This document shows positions 18,257-27,900 of a stretch of 64,000 nucleotides of DNA, piece after piece. Numbering within the stretch: the stretch's first letter is position 1; every line of letters starts with the position of its first letter. Below the pieces are notes generated by a model. The model was given only the letters and a program-made list of their open reading frames with translations, was not told where the DNA came from and searched no databases. Origin of the DNA: Jaminaea rosea (lineage: Eukaryota > Basidiomycota > Exobasidiomycetes > Microstromatales); assembly GCF_003144245.1 (NCBI RefSeq), contig NW_020289986.1, forward strand, positions 186,001 through 250,000, given 5' to 3'. Made by a program: the position numbers and the translations under genes.

Positions 18257-21200
18257 ATGAGCGTCCCTGCGGGGCACCCGAGCTCTAGTATCGTGCTGTC
18301 AGCGCCTGCTGTCCATGGCCCCTTCCCAGAGGCCATCACGACGCTCCTCAATGGATCTGCAGAGGACAGGGCCCAAGGGCTTGTCAGGCTCGAGGCATTC
18401 ATCTTAGACCTCTTCACATTCAAGTTCAGCAGGGCTTTCTTCATCGCGCTGCTCACTGCAGCATGCTTTCTTGCTCTGCTCGTCGTTGTAGGATGTGAGT
18501 GCGGCGCGCTGGATATAGCCGTGGCGTACGGCTCGCTGACCTTCCTGCCCCCGCATCCGAAACCAGCCGTCGTCATCATGTATCGCATTTGGAATGGCAA
18601 GTTCTGGGTTGTCCGCTTCATGAGACGGTCTGAAGGTAAGCTGGACGTCGCGAATTACGATGCGAGGACCATGTCGCTGACCTCGACCCTGCCTTGAAGG
18701 CATCTACGTCGTACCCAACGCCCTCAACGCCTTCACGCTGCTCGAGGGTTCTTTCGGTGCTCTCTGGTTCGCGTACGTATGGGTCCTTATCTATGCGTAC
18801 GGCAAAAATCGCCCTGCCCTTCACCACAGCGCCGATGCCTTCAACATGCTTGTGTGGATTCCCCTGTACCTCGGAGCCCTCTACGCCGCTGTAGGGTCCT
18901 TCTACACGGCGCCCGGAGCTCTTGACAGCGGTCGACTGCAGAAGCAATGTGAGTACACAGCACCAAAGCGCGATATCACTTTCGTTGACAGAGCAAACCT
19001 CTTCCTCCCGCAGGGGCCTTCCACCGTATCATTCGTCGACCCTGGATAATCAACTCCATCTCCCTCGGCACGCCTCTTGTCCTTGCGGCCTGCCTCATCC
19101 CCTGCGCCGTGTACGCCCAGAATGCTCTCTCAAGGAATTACGAACACTACCAAGCATTTTCAGGACAGGTCCTCGCGGCCACCGCTGGAGGGACCGTCTC
19201 TGCGGCTCAGTCACAAGCTTTCCTCGAGCAGGCCAGCAACATCTGGAACGACGTAGGCGATGGGAAGCGCTGGTTGAGCATCGGCTACGCCATTTGGACT
19301 GCCTTTGCTGCCCTGCTGCTCCTCTTCTACATTCCTGCGGGTGGCTACATGCTCAAGCTCGTCAATGCTCAGGCCCAGACGCAGCATGATCAGGTGCACA
19401 AGATCGAGCGGCAGCAGGAGGAGATGCTGGAGGCTGAGCGACTGCAAAGGGAAAAGGAACAGCGCGAAGCTACGGCGGGCGCGGCCAGTACAAGAGCCAG
19501 CCGCGTACGCCACGCCAACGACCCTCTCCTCTTTCAGCCGCTCGTTGAGCAACAAGCTCCTTCAGCTGACGGCGACGAGGACCTTGCAGATGTCACGGAC
19601 CCTGATTCCCACAAGAACAGAAGCAGCTCTATCGCTCTTACCTCGAGTGACTCTCCCGTCTCCCCTCAGCCAGACATCCATGCATCTCGCGCCGCCTCCG
19701 GCCGTCCTCGCACCGCCAGCGAGTCTGGCCGCGACGACAGTAGCAGCCCCAGCGGCGGAGACGTCTTCTTTCCTCCTCTGCGCGCAGCTGTACGCAAGCG
19801 CGAACAGTTTCAACTCTCCAGTGATGCCGCGCCCGTGACGCGATGGAAGTATCTGCGACGTTGCTTCCGCTCGTTGCTCATCCTCTACGTCGGCATTATC
19901 GCAGCTGCAACCATCTATCTCGTCATCGCGGCCCGCTTGGCGGTCAGCCTTTACGGCTCCTTCCTCGTTGGCCCAGACGCGGCAAGCTACGTTGTCGCTA
20001 CTTCCCACCAGCCTACCGCATGGACGGCCGTCTTCTTCGGCTCCTTGACCCTTGGCGCCGTCTTCTTCCGCTTCATGGATTCGCCGGTGGGGGATCGCAC
20101 CATCTCTCGTAGGTCGCAGCAGTCGTCAGGCAGCGCAGCGGGTCGCGGCCGTGGCGATGGTGCGGGAGCCAGGGGGAGGTCGAACCCTCGGCCTGGTGGA
20201 GAGGGGCAGGTGCTCTCTCGCTCCTTGCCCGCTGTGCCGGAGAGTGAAGGCGCTATTCCGACTGTCAGTCAGCAGCTCCTCTCCCGTGACGGTGGCGCAG
20301 GTATCGGCGGTCGCGCTGCACACCAAGCCAAGGAACCTCCTTCGCCCGGCATGAATTTCCAGCTGCGCAAGAGCCAACGCCGCCCGGATGCCATCGTCAT
20401 TATGCCGGTGGGCAGTGAAACGACTTCATACGCCAATCCAGAGGACCAGACCAGATCGACAAGATCTGGTCGTGGGATGGGCTTCGGTGGCGTCGGTGAA
20501 GATTCGCAGACAACCTCGAAGCGATCTTGGCGCGGTCTGATGGGCAGGTATGGCGGTCCCTCGAGGGGCCTGGCGCGGGGTGTCCCTGAGGATGTCACGC
20601 AGGGCACCATCATGTCTCAAGAGATGAGCATGGGAGGTGGAGGAAGCAGTAGCCGGCCTGCCGAGTTTATCATGCTCGACGTTCCTGCTCTGGCCGCCTC
20701 CCATGCGGCGGACGTTTCCTCCCCGCCAACAGAGTCGCAAGAGCTTCTGAGCTCCGACGCAGCTTCACTCACATCACCAAGACATACGGACCGACACTTC
20801 GTTGACACGGTCGCGCCAGCTCTCGGTCCTTCTGTGAAGCTCGACAGCCCACCGCGATCCGGTACAGCCTCAGCAGTACCATCACCCTTGCAAGCCAACG
20901 ACCAGCGCAGCCGTCGCATTTCACCCATGGGCCTCGCGCAACCGATCGTAGCTCAGTCCGCTGGCGTCTACCCATCGCACACTAGTGGATGGCCAGCGAC
21001 GCCTAATCTTTCTGGTCTGCCCGCCTCTGCCTCTTCCTCGTCATCGTCAGGCGTACCGCGTGACATGATGTACCCTCCCTCAACACAAGTCTACGCGTTT
21101 GCCGGCGCATCACCTTCGCGCGCGAACAGGCGTCTGCCATTGCTGGAGCCTGCCAGCCCAACGAGGCAGCCCGGTGTGGTCCCTTCCTCGCCTACACAGC

Positions 21201-21523
21201 AGCGCACACCGAGGAGACATGGGTCGCTGCAACGCGTCAACCCTGGCTCGCCTTCCTCGCCCTCTTTGGGATCTTGGAGGACCAGGCTAGCTAATGGAGA
21301 GCGACTGCCCCAGAGGCCCGACGCGCCCAGCCAACCTTTGCCGCCTTCCCCTGCCCAAGCTCCCCGGTCGCCCGTCGGTCTCGTAAGAGCAAAAGACGCG
21401 GAAGAAGACGAAAGCCTCAGCAGCGCGCGCGGCTGGCCGTACTTGAACAGCCCTTCGTACGCCGCTAGCCCACGTTACGCAGGGCAGGGTACTAAGAGCC
21501 CGTCTTCCTATGACTTCTTCTGA
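18257..21523 (+). CDS. Multi-pass membrane protein, unknown family
   Basis: Four exons: 18257-18494, 18567-18635, 18700-18948 and 19014-21523, giving 1021 residues. All three introns (64-72 nt) fall in phase 1 and have GTGAGT/GTAAGC donors. About seven hydrophobic segments are visible, near residues 60-79, 122-137, 151-171, 202-220, 278-300, 470-498 and 520-540. A charged coiled-coil-like stretch ('HKIERQQEEMLEAERLQREKEQ' region, residues about 304-341) and a Ser-rich loop separate helices 5 and 6. The last 480 residues are a disordered, Ser/Pro-rich cytosolic-type tail. The seven-helix count and long tail recall fungal GPCR-like proteins, but I see no signature motif of any receptor family. 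No function is assigned. Confidence 0.8.
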
Positions 21524-21640
21524 TCCTTCCGCCACTCTGTACTAATAGATACCCAGTCTACGCTCATTCCTTTACTACTACACTCACCGTCTTTTTATAT
21601 ACATCTTGATCCACTCACCCGGCATTGTACCTCCATCTAC

Positions 21641-21645
21641 ACATG

Positions 21646-21689
<44 letters not shown>

Positions 21690-21690
21690 A
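21641..21690 (+). repeat. CA/CACACG-rich microsatellite
   Basis: Imperfect repeats of ACACGC units between the membrane-protein gene and the CHORD gene. A simple sequence repeat in 3' intergenic DNA, not telomeric. Confidence 0.8.
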
Positions 21691-21753
21691 CATCATAATA
21701 CATCGTTTTGCATCGCATCTATTGCGCGTGATCTATACCTGATCAATCGCTCC

Positions 21754-22908
21754 TCATCTTGTTCCAAAAGTCAACCCATACCCTCCACCTCCCTCTCCTC
21801 TCTGCAGTGTAGGCCAACTGCGTCCCTTGTCCCTCTTCTGGAGCACCACGTCCAACTTGATCTTCGAAGGGCTGACGGTCCATGTAGATCCTCCTTGCCC
21901 CTCACCCCCACCCTTGGCGATCTCCGTCTCTGTCGCCGGCTCTACGCTGCCGTACAAGCGCAAATGTAGCAAGTGGCGCTTGGTTCCACAACCCATGCTG
22001 AGCGAGAGGAGCAAATCGTCGGTAAGGATGACGATGCGCGATTTCTCGACATCAAGTCCTCGGCAGTAGAAAGTGAGGTGAACAGAGTCTCGCGTCTCGT
22101 AGTGGTCCATTCGTACGTCGACTGCTGACTCGCCGGGAAGGATAGCAAGACCGTTGGAGGTAAAGAGCGGGTCCTCCGATGCCAGGTTGGATGCTGTTGA
22201 GTCGCTAGATGAGGGCGCAGAGGGCTTGGGCGGTTGGAGGAAGAGATGCCCGCTCTCTGCAGCGGTGCACGGCTCGATCTTGAGGAACTCATTGAACTCG
22301 AGGACACGACGCTTACAGCATGTGTAGCCTTTGGTTCCCTCATGGAAGAGCGGCGCTCCCTTGTGATACTTGCATTGCTCCTTGGCCGGATCTCTCGGTG
22401 TAGTATCGTCATACTTGGCTCCGCAGCCTGGCCTCTTGCAGATGGATCCTACCGGAATGGTCGCGCCTTCTGGATCGCGAGGCTCGACGTAGGGCTGGGG
22501 AGCTGATGGCTTGGGTGGAGCTGGAGCTGCTGCAGCGGACTTCGATGCTGGAGTCTTGCTTGAGCTCGCTGACATCGAAGACGAAGCAGCCGCTCCATTG
22601 CCGTAGACCTCCTTGCCATTCTGATCTACCTTTGGCTCCTCCCCCTGCACGGCCGCCTTGTCCCCATTCTCATCCGCCTTCTTTGTCCTCTTCTCAGCAC
22701 TATGCCCCTTGACAGTCGTGCATCCTGCAATTTGCACAAAGTCATCAAAGTCGAGGACGGGCTTGTTGACCTCTTTGCAGCACGACCAGGATTTCTGCCC
22801 TTCGTGGAATACGGGCTCGCCAGGGTGGTGCGAGCATTCCGAGGTGAGAAAGGCTGAGGAGCTCGGGGGATGGTCAGCGCCACATGAGGGGCGAGTGCAG
22901 ATGGTCAT
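21754..22908 (-). CDS. CHORD and CS domain HSP90 cochaperone
   Basis: An intronless gene of 384 residues starting at 'MTICTRPSCG' (22908). The open frame continues 64 codons upstream without a credible start. The protein has the CHP-1/morgana layout: CHORD-I at residues 1-70 (Cys/His cluster ending 'FVQIAGCTTVKGH'), CHORD-II at about 150-222 ('CKRPGCGAKYDD', 'CKYHKGAPLFHEG', 'CCKRRVLEFNEFLKI'), and a C-terminal CS (p23-like) domain from about 264. Each CHORD binds two zinc ions. The family contacts HSP90 and, with Sgt1-type partners, supports assembly of client proteins. The linker between the CHORDs is Ser/Ala/Lys-rich. The gene is head to head with ALG11, with 289 bp between the two starts. 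Confidence 0.95.
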   Translation of the reverse strand: MTICTRPSCGADHPPSSSAFLTSECSHHPGEPVFHEGQKSWSCCKEVNKPVLDFDDFVQIAGCTTVKGHSAEKRTKKADENGDKAAVQGEEPKVDQNGKEVYGNGAAASSSMSASSSKTPASKSAAAAPAPPKPSAPQPYVEPRDPEGATIPVGSICKRPGCGAKYDDTTPRDPAKEQCKYHKGAPLFHEGTKGYTCCKRRVLEFNEFLKIEPCTAAESGHLFLQPPKPSAPSSSDSTASNLASEDPLFTSNGLAILPGESAVDVRMDHYETRDSVHLTFYCRGLDVEKSRIVILTDDLLLSLSMGCGTKRHLLHLRLYGSVEPATETEIAKGGGEGQGGSTWTVSPSKIKLDVVLQKRDKGRSWPTLQRGEGGGGYGLTFGTR

Positions 22909-23197
22909 GCTGGCAAAGGGTGGGGGATGTGAAAGAGTGCGTAGAGATGAAGTGAGTACGAAAAGAAGGCGGAAGCTGCGAAGCTGCGAGAAATCAAAAG
23001 TGTCGTGCGCCGCCAACTTTGAGCTCGAGAGCGGAGAGAGCGGAGAGACAAGGTTCACCACGTGGCGAGAACAACACTCGACTGGCTCCACTCCCGCCAA
23101 AGCGAGACGGGAGTAGTTGCTTGTATGCTGCCCTCCTTTCTTCTCATCCTCACCACGATCATTCGACTGTTGTCCAGCGTCGGCGTCGAGGAAGACG
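22909..23197. promoter_or_regulatory. Divergent promoter CHORD / ALG11
   Basis: A 289-bp bidirectional promoter. It contains a perfect palindrome CCACGTGG at 23058-23065 (E-box/ACGT core), 133 bp from the ALG11 start, which could be bound by bHLH or bZIP factors. A GAAGCTGC unit is directly repeated on the CHORD-proximal side. No coding signal. Confidence 0.5.
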
Positions 23198-24859
23198 ATG
23201 GAAGCACGTCATTCCCCTCCGCCATGGCACATTCGTATCGGCGTCACGCTTTGCCTCCTCATCCTCTCCCTCACCCTCCTCACCCTTCGAGCCTTGACCT
23301 CTTACCTTCGTCGCGTCCGCAAGACCAACTCAACAAGACGCCAGCGTCTCCTCAAGCAGCTTAACCTCCCCGCAGAGAACGCGGCAGCTCGACAAACCGT
23401 CATTGGCTTTTTCCATCCATACTGCAATGCCGGCGGAGGAGGCGAGCGCGTCCTCTACGAAGCAATACGGTACCACCTCGCCGCGGACAAGCACACAGTC
23501 TGCGTCGTCTACACAGGAGACGCAACGGCGTCACAGAGCTTGCAGCTTGGCGATGAGCCCAAATCAGGCAGGCCGAGAAGAGGTCCTGGTCCTTTCATTT
23601 CCGGCGCATCCTCAGTAGCAGACGGAGGCGGCTCGGCCACCAAATCGGAGATCCTCATCAAAGCGCGAGATCGTTTCAGCATCGACCTCACCTCCCCCCA
23701 TTCATCATCACGCCTCGCCTTCCTCCCTCTCCGATCACGACTGCTTGTGTCAGATTCGTACTGGTCTCGCCTTACTATCCTCGGCCAATCCTTTGGTGGG
23801 GCCATCTTGGCGAAAGAAGCATGCGAGGAGCTCCTCCCAGACGTTTTCATCGATACGATGGGCTACGCCTTCGCTTACCCCGTCGTGCGGCTCTTTCGGC
23901 CTTCGACGCCTGTTGGGGCGTACGTACACTACCCCACAGTTAGCGCAGATATGCTGGCGAGAGTCAAAGGGAGAGCGACAGGGCATACGAATGACGCAAA
24001 GGTTGCAAAGAGTATGCTGCGCAGCCAAATCAAGTTGGTCTACTATCGCCTCTTCGCAAAGGTCTACGCATGGGCGCTTCGGAGGGCAGATGTTCTCGTC
24101 GCAAACGGGACTTGGACGATGCGTCACCTCAATACCCTCCTCGGTGGGCACGGTAGAAGTGCGACGACCGTCTACCCACCATGCGACACGCGAAGCTTGG
24201 AGGGCTTCCCCCTATCCGGCCGCAAGCCCACCCTCGTCAGTCTAGCACAATTTCGCCCAGAGAAAGAACAGGCAACTCAGCTGCGCCTCTTACGGGCTCT
24301 CTTTGATCTTCGCCCCTCACTGCGCGACGATGGAGTTCGGCTTATCGTGATGGGGAGCAGTCGCAATCCCTCGGACGAAGCTCGCGTCGCCTCCCTGCGT
24401 CGGCTGGCCAGTGAGCTTGACATAGCTTCGCAAGTCGAATTCGTAGTAAACGCTCCTTGGCCTACGGTCGTCTCACACCTCTCTACCGCAAGCGTAGGGC
24501 TGAGCACGATGGTAGATGAGCACTTCGGTATGAATGTCGTGGAGTTCATGGCTGCAGGACTCATCACCCTCTCCCATGCCAGCGCCGGCCCTCTACTCGA
24601 CATCGTCGTACCCGACGAGAAAGGGAGGGCGACGGGCTTTCACGCCACGGACGTGGACGACTTTGCGAAGAAAGCTCAGCATGTCCTGTGCAGAATGTCT
24701 GAGGGAGAGAGGGACGAGATGAGGGGGAGGGCAAGACGGCGGGCTCAACAGGTTTTCAATGCGACGGCGTTCGAGGAGGCGTGGAGGGGACGGCTGTGGG
24801 AGCCATTGGAGGGGAAGCTCAAGGCGCTGAGGGATCGTGACGTCAAGAAGAAGCAATAG
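23198..24859 (+). CDS. ALG11: ALG11 alpha-1,2-mannosyltransferase
   Basis: An intronless gene of 553 residues starting 'MEARHSPPP'; the frame upstream (from 23117) has no ATG. The enzyme adds the fourth and fifth mannoses, from GDP-mannose, to the lipid-linked oligosaccharide on the cytosolic face of the ER, before flipping. Visible features are an N-terminal membrane anchor (residues about 14-35), the glycine-rich 'PYCNAGGGGERVL' motif at about residue 73, which is diagnostic of ALG11, 'GAYVHYPT', and the retaining-GT4 E-x7-E motif in 'EHFGMNVVEFMAAG' near residue 440, followed by 'SAGPLLDIV'. An insertion of about 40 Ser/Gly/Pro-rich residues follows the first motif (residues about 110-150) and is longer than in yeast. 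Length is otherwise normal. Confidence 0.97.
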   Translation: MEARHSPPPWHIRIGVTLCLLILSLTLLTLRALTSYLRRVRKTNSTRRQRLLKQLNLPAENAAARQTVIGFFHPYCNAGGGGERVLYEAIRYHLAADKHTVCVVYTGDATASQSLQLGDEPKSGRPRRGPGPFISGASSVADGGGSATKSEILIKARDRFSIDLTSPHSSSRLAFLPLRSRLLVSDSYWSRLTILGQSFGGAILAKEACEELLPDVFIDTMGYAFAYPVVRLFRPSTPVGAYVHYPTVSADMLARVKGRATGHTNDAKVAKSMLRSQIKLVYYRLFAKVYAWALRRADVLVANGTWTMRHLNTLLGGHGRSATTVYPPCDTRSLEGFPLSGRKPTLVSLAQFRPEKEQATQLRLLRALFDLRPSLRDDGVRLIVMGSSRNPSDEARVASLRRLASELDIASQVEFVVNAPWPTVVSHLSTASVGLSTMVDEHFGMNVVEFMAAGLITLSHASAGPLLDIVVPDEKGRATGFHATDVDDFAKKAQHVLCRMSEGERDEMRGRARRRAQQVFNATAFEEAWRGRLWEPLEGKLKALRDRDVKKKQ

Positions 24860-24946
24860 ACATCATTATTCGGTGAGCAATCCAAAGCAACAACGAATCC
24901 GTGTGTCATCGTGACAATGCGATCAGCCTACCCCGGCCTCCTGCCC

Positions 24947-27900
24947 TCAATCGATTCTACTCTCCAAAACCCTCCCCAGCGCTTTTCTAAAGCCCGGCAG
25001 CACGCCGTCAAACGTCTTCCTATCCAGCTCAGGCCTCTTAGGCTCCTCAGGCAGAATAGGTAGCGTCCTCGTCTTCTCCCCTCCCCCACCACTCCCCAGC
25101 ACCTGCACACTCAGATCCGCCTCGACATCGCCCGCAATCCAGCGCGATGCCAGCTCCATGTCCCTAAGCCTTGCCAACCAAGCGCGTTCAGTCAGACGAC
25201 GTACATTATCAAGCGCTTCATCGTCGCTGAGAGGATTAGCGGCCGCACCATCCTTCTTGACGGGGAGTGGCCATTCGCGAGCCAGATCGTCCGAGCCTTC
25301 CGCCACTGTTCGAGCTACATTGTGTAACCAAGTGAACAGCGGGCTCGCCACATGCGAGAGGAGCCCAACGGTGTCGTGTGCGTGCGAGTCTAGGAAGGTC
25401 GTCAGAGCATCTATACTCTTTGCCGGGTCTTGCACTCGAGTCCTGAGCGCCTCCAGCAACTCGAGCAAGGCGAATCCACGGACCTCGATGAGCCTCAGGG
25501 CTCCCTTGAGCTTTGAGCCTCGTTTGCGGTGATGCTGTCTGGCCAGATGGTCGAGGATAGGCTGCACGACGTGACCCAGCGCAGAGCGGAAGGTCTCTGA
25601 CCGTGTAAGCTCGCGCAGGTTCTGGCCGTCTCGTCGCGCAGAATAGAGGCGCAGCGCTGCTTGCAGGTCGATGATGAGCGCCACGTCCTTGTTGATCCTC
25701 GCCTCGACTTCAACGTCGATGAAGTTGGGCTGCGTCTCCATGAAGGTGACATAGCCGCGCGTGGCTTGTATGATGCGGGCGAGCTCCTTGCCCTCCAAGA
25801 GAGGCTCGTCAGATCCACGCTCGATGGCTGACACGAGTGGAATGCCGTTGCGCTTCGCCTGATCACGAATGAGTCGCTTCGTGTGGTCGGAGGTGGCTTC
25901 AACAAAGCGACGGATTTTGCGAAGGTAGTCCGAGGGGAGGCGACGCTTGAGCTCTTCAAGATCCTGGCCGACCTTCCGAGAATCGTCATCAAAGAGGATA
26001 GAGATCATCCCCGAGACGAACTTGGGCGCAGTCAATGCTCTCCGCAGATCGGCCACCATCACCCCTGTAGGCTCGGAGAGAACGAGGCTGAGCAGCTTCC
26101 ATGGAATGGCAGCAAAGGCTGAGCGAGCCCGTCGCAGGTTGGAAAGTGATTCATCGCCCGTGACGAAAGTACCGAGGAGGAAGCGTGCAACCTTCAGGTG
26201 TAGGAAGGAGACGAGCCGTTGATAGTCCTCCGGTAGCTCAGAGAAGGAAGAAGCCTTTTCGAAGACGGCGCGTGCCTGCAGGAAGCCTTGACCATGCTTG
26301 CATTCCTCCCACATCGACTCAATTTGGTCGCGTAGCTCCAACACTTCCTCACCAGCGGAGAGGGCGACCTCCTCGCGCTGTTTGGTGCTAACGCGGTCAG
26401 CTTCTTCGTTGGCGGCAATCTTGGCCTTGGTGGAGGACTTGAGGTCCTTGTCCGTAAAGAAGCCAGCAGTCAGGAACTCGCGGGTCTCGTGATGATGACC
26501 CGCACCACGGGCGGAGAGGGTGTCGCGCAGCCAATCGCGGAGCTGGAGACGACGGAGGTTGTAGTCGATGGGTGGGAGCGATGCTGGCTTGGCTTTCTTC
26601 GGCACACCTTTGCCCATGTTGAGAAGGAGGCCTCCCGCTCCGCCTGTGCTACTGGATGAGGCGATCGACGACGACGGCGCTGCCGCTGCCGCCGCTGTGC
26701 CCCCCTTCTTTGAGCCCACGCCCGCTGCTGAGGGACCCAAGGTTGATGAGCGCGTGCTGCTGACGTTGCTGCCGTCATCGTCGACGGTCGGCGAGCTCGG
26801 CGAGAGCGGAAGGCTCGAACGACTGCCAAGGACAGAGCGACGCTTGTTCTCCCTCAGCTCAAGCAGAGTTCGATCAGCGCCAGCTGTCGGCCTTTGAGCT
26901 GCAGCAGCTTCCTTCTCTCCCTTGCTGCTGGCTGCGGCTACTGATGTCCCACTGCTCTTTCCGAAGCTGCCAAATAGACCAGCAAGACCGCGATGCTGCT
27001 GATGCTTTTCTGGCTCGGCGGGACTATTCGATGCCTTGCTTTGCGAGCCTGTCAGGCCGTTCTTTGAGTCACTGCTGAGCTTGGAACGCAGCGGCGGTCT
27101 CGAGCGAGTGCTGCCCACGGCCGTGCTTGATCCCATCTCGGAGGGAGAGCGTACCTTCGGCGAAGCGGGCGCCGCAGCGTCCGCTGAGGAACCGAACACC
27201 ATTGCCATCTCGACAGGAGGTGGCCGCTTAATGCAAGCCCGCGGCAAAGCCTCGTTGAGCGCTGCTGCGTATTCCTGGAACTGTGCCTCAGACCTGATGA
27301 CGAAGATCGACGGATGGCCAAATTGCCTTCGCAGTCGCAAGATGTAGGACGGCTCCTTGCCCAGCGGCCGCATCACCACTACGTCCACCTCAAATGCGCC
27401 GCGAGTCTGCTGTGCCAAGGGCATACGGTAGGGAAGGAAAGCGGGAAGCTTCATGAGCTTGGCAGAGGGCCAGGGCCAGCCGGCTTTGATGTCTCGCTTG
27501 CCGCCTACGTTGATCGTCGCAGTGATGAATCGCACAGCGGCGCGAGCGAACGCGCCCTTGAGCACGTCGGAGGTAGCTTCTGAGCTGAATGCACTTCCAT
27601 CTCCCTCACCGCAGCGATCTACCCTGTGGCTGAAGGACCGATTCTGCAGGATACGAAGCAGGGGGGCGACACCGCGTGCCCAGTAGGCTTCTGCTCGCTT
27701 CTGTCGCTTTGCATACGTGGTAGTGCCGTGTCCGAAGATGGGCAGCATGCAGAACGCGGAGTCGTAGAGGAAGCGCAGTAGCGGGAATTTAGGGAGCGTT
27801 GCAGTGTCGGCTTTGCTCTTCTTGAAGATGTCATACTCTCGCGCAGGACGACTCGACGACGCCACGGGCGAAGAAGGTGACGTTGCTGAGTCGAGCAAAG

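Noticed and set aside
21641-21690. Interstitial telomere-like repeat
   Set aside because: The CACACG units do not match fungal TTAGGG repeats; treated as a microsatellite.
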